Source: CAYZJD01 sp964478455
Lineage (GTDB): Bacteria; Acidobacteriota; Terriglobia; Bryobacterales; Bryobacteraceae
Direction of reading: 5' to 3'
DNA length: 23,597 nucleotides
Assembly (NCBI GenBank): GCA_964478455.1
Contig: CAYZJD010000018.1
Coordinates: forward strand, 1 to 23,597
Shown: piece by piece, positions 1-7,915 of the stretch
How positions within the stretch are numbered: position 1 is the first letter of the stretch
Layout of the letters: each line of letters begins with the position of its first letter
Position numbers and translations under genes: made by a program
The notes under the pieces: generated by a model
Told to the model about the DNA's origin: nothing
Database searches by the model: none
What the model saw: only the letters and a program-made list of their open reading frames with translations

Positions 1-42
1 TTCTCAGGGAGCGATCGAAGTTCGTAGCGCACGACAAACGAT

Positions 43-1071
43 TCACGCTGCGTGGCCGATCACCACCGTGTGCGGACCCGTGGGCACGGGATGCGCGCTG
101 ATGCGCTTGAAACCCGCCTCACGATACATCGCCTCAAGTTCGCGGAACGTATATGCGTCACCGGAAGGTGTGCTTGCCAGCATCACCAGGCTGAAGGCCG
201 CTGCCATGGGCGGAGAGACGCGGTCCTCGTTCGGGACGAATTCCAGCGCCGCCGCCCGCCCTCCCGGTTTCAACGATGCGCGCACCTTCTTGAGGAGTCC
301 GACGCAGGTCGGCGCGTCGAAATGGTGCAGGAAGTTGGTGAGCAAGACGATGTCGTACGGGCCGCCGTACTCCACGTCGAATGCGCTGCCCGGCAACGCC
401 GTGTAGTGCTTCTCGACGCCCGCCTTCCGCGCATTTTCTCGCGCGACTTCCAGCACCGGCGCCCAATCGAGCGCGACGATGCGCGCCTCCGGGCATTGCT
501 TCGCCACTTCGATACCGAAAAGGCCGTGTCCGGCGGCGATGTCGAGCACCTGCACCGGGCCGGACAGACCGTCCAGGGCGATCTCGCCAAGCGGCGCAGC
601 CATGGGCGCCATCATGGGGGCCATGCTGTGCGCAAACTCCACCCAGATCGGATTCTCCGGTTCCACCGTGCCCTCTCCCGGAAGCACCGTCCGGCCGTTC
701 CGCACGATGTCGGCCAGGTGGCGATAAGGCTCGTGCATCGCCGGGTTGCCCAGGAAGCGCGCCGTCGATGCGATGCAGGCCGGCGAGAGCGGGTCGAGAA
801 AAGCCCTGCTGGTCGGAGTATGCGCGTACCGGCCGTTCTCCTTGTTCAGCAGCCCGATGATAGTCAGGTAATCGCAGAGGATGCGCATGCCGCGCTCGGA
901 AGCCGAGCAGCGCCTCGCCAGCGAGGCGGCATCGGCCGGTCCCCCGCCCACCACGCGAAACAGGTCCAGTTCGATGGCAGCGCATAGCGCCGCGGAGCGT
1001 TGGTAGGCAAACAGCGTATCGAAGACCAGCGCCGGAGACGGTGCTGGCGCGGGTTGGGTCCCAGTTCCCAT
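43..1071 (-). CDS. SAM-dependent O-methyltransferase (plant/bacterial OMT, acetylserotonin-MT-like)
   Basis: This 342-residue protein has the two-part build of class I O-methyltransferases of the hydroxyneurobiosynthesis/polyketide type. An N-terminal winged-helix dimerisation domain (about residues 15-100) is followed by a Rossmann methyltransferase fold. SAM-binding motif I is visible at 175-187 (VLDIAAGHGLFGI), an acidic ribose-binding Asp follows at 202, and the YDIVLLTNFLHHFD segment lies at 239-252. The acceptor is probably a small phenolic or polyketide-like molecule, but the sequence does not show which. The ATG at 1071 is preceded by a good GGAGG about 7 bases upstream, which fixes the start. 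The downstream gene on the same strand lies outside the window. No natural-product cluster is visible around it, so its pathway is unknown. Family assignment is firm; substrate is not. Confidence 0.88.
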   Translation of the reverse strand: MGTGTQPAPAPSPALVFDTLFAYQRSAALCAAIELDLFRVVGGGPADAASLARRCSASERGMRILCDYLTIIGLLNKENGRYAHTPTSRAFLDPLSPACIASTARFLGNPAMHEPYRHLADIVRNGRTVLPGEGTVEPENPIWVEFAHSMAPMMAPMAAPLGEIALDGLSGPVQVLDIAAGHGLFGIEVAKQCPEARIVALDWAPVLEVARENARKAGVEKHYTALPGSAFDVEYGGPYDIVLLTNFLHHFDAPTCVGLLKKVRASLKPGGRAAALEFVPNEDRVSPPMAAAFSLVMLASTPSGDAYTFRELEAMYREAGFKRISAHPVPTGPHTVVIGHAA

Positions 1072-1177
1072 TTCAAAACCTCCGAGTGTGGAAAGTTATC
1101 GTTGTGTTCCCAGACGACGATACTTCGAGTGTACAACGGCAACTTTCCCGCCGGAGGTCGGGGACGGGAGTCTTACC

Positions 1178-3757
1178 CTACGCCCAGGTGATCAAGCCGG
1201 GCAAAAACGGCACTGTCAGGTCCGGGTGGTACGGCAGTACGCGGACCGTGTAGCCGTGCAGGCCGCTCGAGCGGCAGGCGACGCCCGAGGCCTCGAAGAC
1301 GTGACGTCCTTGCGCGTCCGGGCCGGCCGGCTGCATCTGGGTCGAGAACGCCTCCGAGAACTCGCCCTTCGGATTGAGGCGGCCCAGGTACAGTTCCACC
1401 GCCACGTCATCCGGCGCGAGCGCGCCCAGCCGGACGTGGGCCCGCGCGTGGATCTGGTTGCCAACCGAGAGCGCGAGTTCCTCGCCGTTGCCCAGTTCTT
1501 CCACTTTCACATCCGGCCAGGCCTGGGAGATCCGCGCGATCCAGGAGGCCAGCTCGCGGGCCCGCGCCGCGTCTTGCGCCGCCAGCCGCCGGAACTGCGC
1601 GTGCGCGATGAGGTAGAAGCGCTCGGTGTACTCGCGCACCATGCGGTGCGTGTTGAAGGCGTGGCAGAGGCTGCCGATGGAGTCGCGCATACGCTGGATC
1701 CAGCGGCGCGGGAGCCGGTCCACGCCGCGCTCGTAGAACGCCGGCGCGACGTCGTGCTCGAGCAGATCGTAGAGCGCCTCGGCTTCCACTTCGTCCTGGT
1801 GCGCCGGGTCGTCGTACGTCTCGCCGCGCCCGATGGCCCAGCCGATGTGTGAATCGCTGGAGCACTCGCGCCAAGCCTCGTCCCACCAGCCGTCGAGGGT
1901 GCTGAGGTTGAGCGCGCCGTTGGCCGCCGCCTTCATGCCGCTGGTTCCGCTCGCCTCAAGCGGCCGCAGCGGCGTGTTCAGCCACACGTCCACGCCCTGC
2001 ACCAGATAGCGCGTGACGGCCATGTCGTAGTCCTCGAGGAACACGAGCCGCCGCCGGAACTCCTTCTGCCGCGCCAGCGAGACGACTTTGCGGATGAGAT
2101 CCTTGCCCATGCCGTCGCGCGGATGGGCCTTGCCGGCGAAGATCACCTGCACGGGGCGCGCCGGATCGTTGAGGATTCGCGCCAGCCGCTCGGGATCGCG
2201 CAGGAGCAGCCCGGCGCGTTTGTAGGCGGCGAAGCGGCGCGCGAAGCCGATGGTCAGCGCGTCCGGATCAAGCACCTCCTCGGCGGCCTCGATCTCCGAC
2301 GGCGCCGCACCGCGCCGCTCAAGCTGCGCCCGCAGCCGCCGCCGGGCGAACGCGACCAGCCGCTCGCGGCGCCGCTCGTGCGTGCGCCACAGCTCCTCAG
2401 GCGGGATCGAGTTCACCCGCTGCCACAGCGTGCGGTCGGCCGGCTCCTCACGCCAGCTTGGGCCAAGGTAGCGGTCGTAAAGCTGGTTCATCTCATAGGA
2501 GATCCAGGAGCGGAAGTGGACTCCGTTGGTAACGTGGCCGACGGGGACTTCGTCCAGCGGCAGGCCGGGCCAGATGGCCCGCCACATCTTCCGGCTCACC
2601 TGGCCGTGCAGCCGGCTCACGCCGTTGCTGAAAGAGGCCAGGCGCAGCGCCAGCACCGTCATGCAGAAGTGCTCGCCGTCGTCGGCCGGATTGCGCCGTC
2701 CCAAGCCGAGGAACTCCGCGCGGCTGAGGCCCAGGCCGGCGGCGTACTCGCCGAAGTAGCGGTCCATCAAGTCCGGCGGGAAGTAGTCTTGTCCGGCTTC
2801 GACCGGCGTGTGGGTGGTGAAGATCAGGCCGGCGGAGGCGAGTTGGCGCGCCTCGGCGAACGTCATGCGATGGCGCTCCATCAAGCGCCGGACGCGCTCC
2901 AGGCCGAGAAACGCCGAGTGGCCTTCGTTCATGTGGAAGACGGTCGGCTCGAGTCCGAGCGCCTCGAGCGCCCGGTAGCCGCCGATGCCGAGCAGGATCT
3001 CTTGCCGGATGCGCATATCGAGGTCGCCGCCGTAAAGCTGGTCGGTGACGTCGCGGTCCTCGGGCCGCTCGTTGGCCGGGTAGTTCGTGTCGAGCAGATA
3101 GAGCGGCACGCGTCCCACCTGCGCCTTCCACACCCGCGCCGACACGGTGCGTCCCGGGTACGCGACGCGCACCTCCAGCGGACCGCCGCCGGGACCGGCG
3201 ACGAGCGCCAGCGGCAGGGTGTGGAAGTCGTTGTCGGGGTAGTCTTCCTGTTGCCAGCCGGCTTCGTTCAGGTATTGACGGAAGTAGCCCTGCTGGTAGA
3301 GCAGGCCGACCCCCGCCATCGGCACGCCGAGATCGCTTGCCGATTTCAGATGATCGCCGGCCAGGATGCCGAGGCCGCCGGCGAAAATCGACAGGCACTC
3401 AGTCAAACCGAACTCGGCCGAGAAGTACGCCACCTGCGGGATCTCGGCACGGCCATGTGCGCGGCGGCACCAGCAGGGTTCGCCCGCCAGATAAGCGCCG
3501 AGGTCACGGGCGACGCGGTCCAGGTGGCCGAGAAACGAATCGTCGCGCGCGGCCTGCTCGAGCGTCCGCTGGTCGATGGAGCCGAGCATCAGCACCGGGT
3601 TGTGGCCTGTCGATTCCCAGAGGTCGGAGTCGAGCCGGCGGAACAGCTCGATGGCATCGTGGTTCCACGCCCAGCGGAGGTTCGAGGCGATGTCGCGCAG
3701 CCGCGCCAGCGGCTCCGGAAGAGCGGGCACTACATTGAACGTGCGGATAGGTCTCAT
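1178..3757 (-). CDS. glgP: Alpha-glucan (glycogen/maltodextrin) phosphorylase, short GT35 type
   Basis: This 859-residue enzyme releases glucose-1-phosphate from alpha-1,4-glucans using pyridoxal phosphate. It belongs to the shorter, Thermotoga-like branch of GT35, which carries an N-terminal DUF3417 segment (about residues 1-110 here). Family landmarks are YFSAEFGLTECLSIFAGGLG from about 111, FHMNEGHSAF at 274-283, FARRFAAYKR near 505 and the PLP site EASGTSGMKAA near 601, whose Lys (about 609) forms the Schiff base. A C-terminal beta-rich extension of about 100 residues follows. The frame is open to 3907, but homology begins at MRPIRTFNVVPALPEPL, so the ATG at 3757 is preferred. An ATG at 3787 is the alternative; neither has a strong Shine-Dalgarno. 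The gene is divergent from the RraA-like gene across 149 bp. It acts in the cytoplasm on stored glycogen or imported dextrins. Confidence 0.95.
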   Translation of the reverse strand: MRPIRTFNVVPALPEPLARLRDIASNLRWAWNHDAIELFRRLDSDLWESTGHNPVLMLGSIDQRTLEQAARDDSFLGHLDRVARDLGAYLAGEPCWCRRAHGRAEIPQVAYFSAEFGLTECLSIFAGGLGILAGDHLKSASDLGVPMAGVGLLYQQGYFRQYLNEAGWQQEDYPDNDFHTLPLALVAGPGGGPLEVRVAYPGRTVSARVWKAQVGRVPLYLLDTNYPANERPEDRDVTDQLYGGDLDMRIRQEILLGIGGYRALEALGLEPTVFHMNEGHSAFLGLERVRRLMERHRMTFAEARQLASAGLIFTTHTPVEAGQDYFPPDLMDRYFGEYAAGLGLSRAEFLGLGRRNPADDGEHFCMTVLALRLASFSNGVSRLHGQVSRKMWRAIWPGLPLDEVPVGHVTNGVHFRSWISYEMNQLYDRYLGPSWREEPADRTLWQRVNSIPPEELWRTHERRRERLVAFARRRLRAQLERRGAAPSEIEAAEEVLDPDALTIGFARRFAAYKRAGLLLRDPERLARILNDPARPVQVIFAGKAHPRDGMGKDLIRKVVSLARQKEFRRRLVFLEDYDMAVTRYLVQGVDVWLNTPLRPLEASGTSGMKAAANGALNLSTLDGWWDEAWRECSSDSHIGWAIGRGETYDDPAHQDEVEAEALYDLLEHDVAPAFYERGVDRLPRRWIQRMRDSIGSLCHAFNTHRMVREYTERFYLIAHAQFRRLAAQDAARARELASWIARISQAWPDVKVEELGNGEELALSVGNQIHARAHVRLGALAPDDVAVELYLGRLNPKGEFSEAFSTQMQPAGPDAQGRHVFEASGVACRSSGLHGYTVRVLPYHPDLTVPFLPGLITWA

Positions 3758-3906
3758 TACGGACACCACCGTCCTGATCCTATTCATCGGCGGGATGCGA
3801 TTGCAACAGGAGGGAGGCCGCCGAGGAACGGATCTCCTGTAAACTTGCGTTACTGGCTGCCGCAACTGAAGAGGGCCAGTGACGAGCGAAAGGAGATCGA
3901 ACAGCA

Positions 3907-4752
3907 ATGTCCCGTCCGCACACGCGATTGCGCGCTCTGGCGGCGCTGGCGGCCGCTGCCGTCGCGGCCGTCGCCCAGTCCTCCCCCGCCGGCTACGATT
4001 TCGAGAGAGAGGTCGTGGCCCAGCAGCATCCCTACCCGGCCCAGGAAGACGTCCGCATCCTGAAACTCTACGAGGGTCTTCGTGTCGCCGATGTCTCGGA
4101 CGCGATGGACCTGGTCGGGCTGATGGGCTCCGGGCTGGTGAGCGCCGAGATCAAACCGCTGTGGCGGGATCTCGACGATTTCTCCCACCGGATTCAGGGG
4201 ATCGCGATGACGGCGCGGTATCAGCGGACGAACCGCCCGATACCCAGGCTGAGCCCGGAAGAGTACGACCAGTGGCGCGGGAAATGGTACGCGACGCTGT
4301 CGAAGGAGCACTTCGTTCCGTTGATCCGGCCGGGCATGGTCCTGGTGATAGAGGCCTCCGAAGACGGTGACAGCGGCACGATCGGCTCGAACAACACGAT
4401 GAACTGGAAGCTGAAGGGGCTGCGCGGGGTGGTATCGAGCGGCGGCGCCCGAGACACAGATGAAATCATGAAAGAGAAGGTCCCGGTGTACACCGCGAGG
4501 ATCACGCGGGGATACCCTCCCGGGCGCAACGAGCTTGAATCGGTCAATCGCCCGGTGACGGTGGGCGGCGTGCTGGTCCATCCGGGCGACGTGGTGGTGG
4601 CCGACGGCGACGGGGTGGTGGTGGTTCCGCGGCGCTATGCCGAACCGGTGGCCGCCTGGGCGCGGAAGATCCTGGACGGCGACAAGCAGTCCCGCCGCGG
4701 GCTGTACGACAAGCTGGGCCTTCCGCCGGACAAGAGCGTGCTGCCGGATTAG
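3907..4752 (+). CDS. Exported RraA-family protein (HMG-aldolase/dimethylmenaquinone methyltransferase-like)
   Basis: This 281-residue protein carries an RraA-like fold after an N-terminal Sec-type leader: basic residues 1-9, then an Ala-rich hydrophobic stretch to about 23 (AQSS). RraA-fold enzymes include 4-hydroxy-4-methyl-2-oxoglutarate/oxaloacetate aldolases, and others are RNase E regulators. The active-site Arg-Asp pair is present (R182, D183 in GARDTDEI), and so is the C-terminal DGDGVVVVP strand (233-241). The Asp normally four residues before that Arg (DGGxRD) is Ser here (S178). There is also an insertion of about 35 residues around 105-140. The start has AGGAG at 3891-3895. Cytosolic RraA enzymes have no leader, so extracytoplasmic location is notable. 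An aldolase or lyase acting on a sugar-acid-derived oxoacid is plausible but unproven. Confidence 0.85.
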   Translation: MSRPHTRLRALAALAAAAVAAVAQSSPAGYDFEREVVAQQHPYPAQEDVRILKLYEGLRVADVSDAMDLVGLMGSGLVSAEIKPLWRDLDDFSHRIQGIAMTARYQRTNRPIPRLSPEEYDQWRGKWYATLSKEHFVPLIRPGMVLVIEASEDGDSGTIGSNNTMNWKLKGLRGVVSSGGARDTDEIMKEKVPVYTARITRGYPPGRNELESVNRPVTVGGVLVHPGDVVVADGDGVVVVPRRYAEPVAAWARKILDGDKQSRRGLYDKLGLPPDKSVLPD

Positions 4753-4758
4753 TGTCCA

Positions 4759-4823
4759 CCGCTCGCTGACGCGCGCGGCTCAGAAACCGTGACCGATACT
4801 GAGCCGCGACTGTCAAGGAGCGG
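4759..4823. repeat. Large imperfect inverted repeat (REP-like or terminator hairpin)
   Basis: Two 25-base arms, 4759-4783 and 4799-4823, are inverted copies matching at 20 of 25 positions, with a 15-base loop. The outer 6 and inner 10 base pairs are perfect, and the mismatches cluster in the middle. It sits 7 bases after the stop of the RraA-like gene and in front of the 3' end of the convergent PhzF gene. It could end transcription from either side, although no T-tract follows. The shape also fits a dispersed REP-type element; no second copy was seen in this window. Confidence 0.6.
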
Positions 4824-4897
4824 TTGCGAGTTCGGCCGAATTAGTGGGGTATGCCTCCGGTTTGCCCCGTGGCTACGCCGCGACCGGCCCCCCTTCC

Positions 4898-5683
4898 TCA
4901 AACAGAGATCGTCCCCTGCATGTACAGGACAGCGCGGCCGGCGATCTGGACACGGCTGCCGCGGTCCTCGCACCACAGCTCGCCGCCGCGGCGGGAGACC
5001 TGGCGAGCGTAAAGCTGCTTCTTGCCGAGGCGCCCCGCCCAGTAGGGAACGAGCGTGCAATGCGAGGAGCCGGTGACGGGATCCTCGGAAATGCCGGCAC
5101 GCGGAGCAAAGAAGCGCGAAACGAAGTCAGCCTCCCTCCCGGGAGCGGTCACGATGACGCCGAAGGCATCCACCTGGGAGAGTCGCGTCATGTCGGGCGC
5201 GAGCGCACGGACATCGTCTTCGGTCGCGAAGACGGCCATGAGGTATTGGGCGGCGTACACCCCGGCGGGCGAGCGACCGAGCGCACCGACGAGCCCCGGC
5301 GGAGGGTCGCACGGCGCAGCCAGCCGGGCGGGGAAGTCCATGGCGAGCAGGTCGCCCTCGCGGCGTACGATCAGCGCGCCGCTTCTTGTGTCGAACGTGA
5401 CGGAATCCGCCGGGCGGTCGAGGTAGTTGAAGATGACGAAGGCGGAGGCGAGGGTGGCGTGCCCGCACAGGTCCACCTCGACCTCGGGCGTCATCCAGCG
5501 CAGGCCATAGCGCTCGCCGCTGCGGACGAAGAAGGCGGTCTCGGAGAGATTGTTCTCGGCGGCGATTTGCTGAAGCAAGGAATCGTCGAGCCACTCCTCG
5601 AGCGGGCAGACAGCGGCCGGATTGCCGGCGAACAGTCGTGAGGCAAAGGCATCCACCTGGTAGAAGGGAATCGTGCGGGCCAT
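4898..5683 (-). CDS. PhzF-family isomerase/epimerase-like protein
   Basis: This 261-residue protein has the diaminopimelate-epimerase-like fold of the PhzF family. The catalytic Glu lies in NNLSETAF (E48). The conserved DLCGHATL loop is at 71-78, and the second-domain EDPVTGSSHC motif is near 205-215. In PhzF itself this chemistry isomerises a dihydro-hydroxyanthranilate in phenazine synthesis. Most genomic homologues have unknown substrates, and no phenazine genes lie nearby, so a phenazine role should not be assumed. The frame is open to 5716, but family homology begins at MARTIPFYQVDAF, giving the ATG at 5683. No Shine-Dalgarno precedes it. A TACACT hexamer 6 bases upstream suggests leaderless transcription. 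Confidence 0.93.
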   Translation of the reverse strand: MARTIPFYQVDAFASRLFAGNPAAVCPLEEWLDDSLLQQIAAENNLSETAFFVRSGERYGLRWMTPEVEVDLCGHATLASAFVIFNYLDRPADSVTFDTRSGALIVRREGDLLAMDFPARLAAPCDPPPGLVGALGRSPAGVYAAQYLMAVFATEDDVRALAPDMTRLSQVDAFGVIVTAPGREADFVSRFFAPRAGISEDPVTGSSHCTLVPYWAGRLGKKQLYARQVSRRGGELWCEDRGSRVQIAGRAVLYMQGTISV

Positions 5684-5689
5684 GGAACG

Positions 5690-5695
5690 AGTGTA
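5690..5695 (-). promoter_or_regulatory. Candidate -10 box for a leaderless PhzF-family transcript
   Basis: On the minus strand TACACT lies exactly 6 bases before the ATG at 5683, and there is no Shine-Dalgarno between them. A start site 6-7 bases after a -10 box would fall on or next to the ATG. No convincing -35 box is present at 16-18 bases upstream. Confidence 0.35.
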
Positions 5696-5716
5696 ACCTG
5701 TGGCGTCTGAAGACAC

Positions 5717-6153
5717 TACGGCCTGGGGAAGTGACGGGAAAGGGCGGAGAAGTTACTAAGTCGGGCAGGGCGGGATCATCTCCCGCCCTCGCCCGGAGTT
5801 TGTGTCGTTGACGGGCTGAATCCGTCGATCGAGCCGGTCGGGTCAGGGGGCTCTCGCCAAACCTGGGGACCGTCCCACCCCAAACCGCGTCAGCATGATC
5901 GCGCTCGAGTCATGCCGCGAGCCGTGACGGGGCGCCGCGGGCCGGGGTCCGCAGAAACGACAACGGGTGCTGGCCAGCAACCGCAACTTCCAGTAACAGT
6001 GTAAGGCACGCGGCAAGCGGCCAGTGACTCGCGGGTGCTGGAAATCACTGAGCGGAAAGAAAAAGGCGATTTCAGAATGGTTGTGAACGCCTGCGAGGGC
6101 CCTGCGGAAGGCCGCGGGCGGCCTGAGGCATGATGGAGGGCGGAGGAACGGGA
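5717..6153. other. Intergenic region between divergent genes, no supportable gene
   Basis: About 440 bases separate the PhzF-family gene (minus) from the ManD-like gene (plus). No reading frame here has a recognisable product. It contains the strong hairpin at 5762-5795 and a GGGAC-C-GTCCC dyad at 5866-5876. Just before the downstream start is a GGAGG at 6142-6146. Promoters for both divergent genes should lie here, but no clear -35/-10 pair could be assigned. Confidence 0.6.
5762..5795. other. Strong GC hairpin in a divergent intergenic region
   Basis: CGGGC at 5762-5766 pairs with GCCCG at 5791-5795, and AGGGCGGGA at 5767-5775 pairs with TCCCGCCCT at 5781-5789. The loop is TCATC and one C (5790) is bulged, giving 14 base pairs in all. 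No T-run follows on either strand, so it is not a standard intrinsic terminator. It lies upstream of both flanking genes, so it would be in a 5' leader or promoter region, or be a relic of an element. Confidence 0.6.
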
Positions 6154-7461
6154 ATGAAACGGAGAGACGCGATATGCGGGCTGGCGCTCGGGAGTGTCGG
6201 GGCCGTGTTGGGCGCGAGATCGGCCGCAGGCAAAGAGCAGGCGCCGCTGAAAATCACCAACCTGAAGGCGATCCTCACTTGTCCCGACAACATTCGCACG
6301 CTGGTGGTGGTCAAGGTGGAAACCAGCGAGCCGGGGCTGTACGGGCTGGGCTGCTCGACGGGATCGCTGCGGCCGTACGCGGTGAAGGCGGCGGTGGAGG
6401 ACTATCTCAAGCCGTTCGTGCGAGGCAAGGATCCCGACAACATCGAGGACCTCTGGCAGAGCGCTTATGTCAGCTCATACTGGCGGAACGGGCCGGTTTT
6501 GAACTCGGCCTTGAGCGGGCTGGACGAAGCGTTATGGGACATCAAGGCGAAGCGGGCCGGGATGCCGCTGTACCAGTTGCTGGGCGGCAAGTGCCGCGTC
6601 GCCGTCGATTGCTACACCCACGCCTGGGGCCGGACGCTTGAGGAACTGGAGGAGAGGGTGCGCGCGGCGATGGTGGAAGGATACCGGCATGTGCGCATTC
6701 AGCTCGGGGGGTATGGCTCGGCGCATCTTTCGAAGACCGCTCTGTTCCGCGAGGCGGGATTCGGCGCCACGGACGACGAGCACATGGATCCTGGGCCTTA
6801 CGTGCGCGCCGTGCCAGGCATGTTCGAGCACATCCGGAAGACGTGCGGCGAGGAAGTGGAGCTGCTGCACGACATACACGAACGGATCCCGCCGATCGAC
6901 GCGATCCAGCTCGTGAAGCGGCTCGAGCCATACCGGCCGTTCTTCATCGAGGACCCGTTCGCGCCGGAGGACAACGGCTATTTCAAGATGTTGCGGCAGC
7001 AGACGAGCACGCCGATCGCGATGGGCGAGTTGTTCAACAGCCCGCACGAGTGGACCGGACTGATCGCGGAGAGGCTGATCGACTTCATCCGGGTGCACAT
7101 TTCCCAGGCCGGGGGATTGACGCCGGCGATGAAGGTCGCGCGGCTGGCGGAATGCTTCAACGTGCGGACGGCGTGGCACGGCCCGAGCAACGTGTCCCCG
7201 GTGGGGCACGCGGTCAACGCGCACATCGACCTGGCCATCTGGAATTTCGGCATCCAGGAGAGCGTGCGCTTCGGAGACGAGACGAGGGAGGTCTTTCCGG
7301 GATGCCCGACATTGCGCAACGGCTACCTGCACGTGAACGAGAAGCCCGGACACGGGGTGGACATCGACGAAAAGGCCGCGGCCCGGTTCCCCGTGCCGCC
7401 CGATCACGCAAACTGGTGGAAGACCGTGCGGCGGAGGGACGGGACAGTGGTGAGGCCGTGA
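6154..7461 (+). CDS. Tat-exported enolase-superfamily dehydratase, ManD (mannonate/gluconate dehydratase) type
   Basis: This 435-residue protein belongs to the mandelate racemase/muconate-lactonising group and most resembles the ManD/RspA subfamily, which dehydrates D-mannonate or D-gluconate to 2-keto-3-deoxygluconate with Mg2+. Metal ligands are D240 (in HDIHER), E266 (IEDPF) and E292 (GELFNS). Their 26 + 26 spacing matches the ManD pattern as I recall it. The base His of HDIHER (H242) and the C-terminal WHGPSNVSPVGH loop (H342) are also present. The N-terminus KRRDAICGLALGSVGAV with a following Ala-rich stretch is a Tat leader. The ATG at 6154 is chosen because GGAGG lies 7 bases upstream; 6130 is an upstream alternative. 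ManD enzymes are normally cytosolic, so export is unusual. Dehydratase activity is likely; the exact acid sugar is unknown. Confidence 0.88.
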   Translation: MKRRDAICGLALGSVGAVLGARSAAGKEQAPLKITNLKAILTCPDNIRTLVVVKVETSEPGLYGLGCSTGSLRPYAVKAAVEDYLKPFVRGKDPDNIEDLWQSAYVSSYWRNGPVLNSALSGLDEALWDIKAKRAGMPLYQLLGGKCRVAVDCYTHAWGRTLEELEERVRAAMVEGYRHVRIQLGGYGSAHLSKTALFREAGFGATDDEHMDPGPYVRAVPGMFEHIRKTCGEEVELLHDIHERIPPIDAIQLVKRLEPYRPFFIEDPFAPEDNGYFKMLRQQTSTPIAMGELFNSPHEWTGLIAERLIDFIRVHISQAGGLTPAMKVARLAECFNVRTAWHGPSNVSPVGHAVNAHIDLAIWNFGIQESVRFGDETREVFPGCPTLRNGYLHVNEKPGHGVDIDEKAAARFPVPPDHANWWKTVRRRDGTVVRP

Positions 7462-7558
7462 AGGTCTCCACCGCAAGAAGGGAGAGACAGCCAACTTCGA
7501 GGATCGGTTCGTCCTGTTGAAGCTTCAGGCCGGCAATGCCAAGATGAGGTTCAGGCCG

Positions 7559-7906
7559 ATGCGTAAGACAAGCCAGTCCGTTCAGCGCGAGATCAAGCGA
7601 ATGGTTCAGCGGATCGTCCGCCGGTTCCATCCCGAGCGCGTGATTCTCTTCGGCTCTCACGCGCGCGGAGAGGCCGGGCCGGACAGCGATGTGGACTTGC
7701 TGGTCGTGATGCCGGTGGAAGGTTCGCGGCGGGAGAAAGCGATCGAGATACGAGTTGCTCTTAGCGACGTCCGCGTGCCCACAGACATTATCGTGACCAC
7801 GCCCGAGGAATTCGCGTGGCGCCAGGAGGTAGTGGGTACGATTGAGTATCCGGCCGTGAAGGAAGGAAAGGTCCTATATGCCCGATCCTGCACCGCGCTC
7901 GGATAA
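7559..7906 (+). CDS. MNT-type minimal nucleotidyltransferase domain protein
   Basis: This 115-residue protein shows the canonical nucleotidyltransferase signature GS-X10-DXD: G32 and S33, then D44 and D46 in SDVDLLVV. Such small proteins usually act as the antitoxin of HEPN/MNT modules, transferring nucleotides to a HEPN ribonuclease, or as stand-alone NTases. No HEPN gene is adjacent, so its partner, if any, is elsewhere; the HEPN-like gene at 18867-19391 is 11 kb away in a different element. Starts at 7544 (ATG) and 7517 (TTG) are also in frame. The ATG at 7559 is preferred because the conserved part begins just after it and GAGG precedes it. It ends 9 bases before the DUF362 gene but has no obvious functional link to it. 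Confidence 0.8.
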   Translation: MRKTSQSVQREIKRMVQRIVRRFHPERVILFGSHARGEAGPDSDVDLLVVMPVEGSRREKAIEIRVALSDVRVPTDIIVTTPEEFAWRQEVVGTIEYPAVKEGKVLYARSCTALG

Positions 7907-7909
7907 CAT
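7904..7909 (+). promoter_or_regulatory. Candidate -10 box for a leaderless DUF362 transcript
   Basis: TAACAT overlaps the TAA stop of the NTase gene and lies exactly 6 bases before the ATG at 7916. This is the same geometry as in front of the PhzF-family gene. There is no Shine-Dalgarno in between and no clear -35 box. Confidence 0.3.
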
Positions 7910-7915
7910 AGGGCC

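Noticed and set aside
3758..3907. Longer N-terminus for the phosphorylase from 3907
   Set aside because: The extra 50 residues look non-coding and family homology begins at MRPIRTF; the longer form would also overlap the divergent RraA-like start.
2123..4063. 646-codon plus-strand frame opposite the phosphorylase gene
   Set aside because: It is the antisense shadow of glgP in GC-rich DNA; the minus-strand frame carries all GT35 motifs and this one has none.
5866..5876. GGGAC-C-GTCCC dyad as an operator
   Set aside because: Only 5-bp arms in GC-rich DNA and not placed near an assignable promoter; chance is likely.
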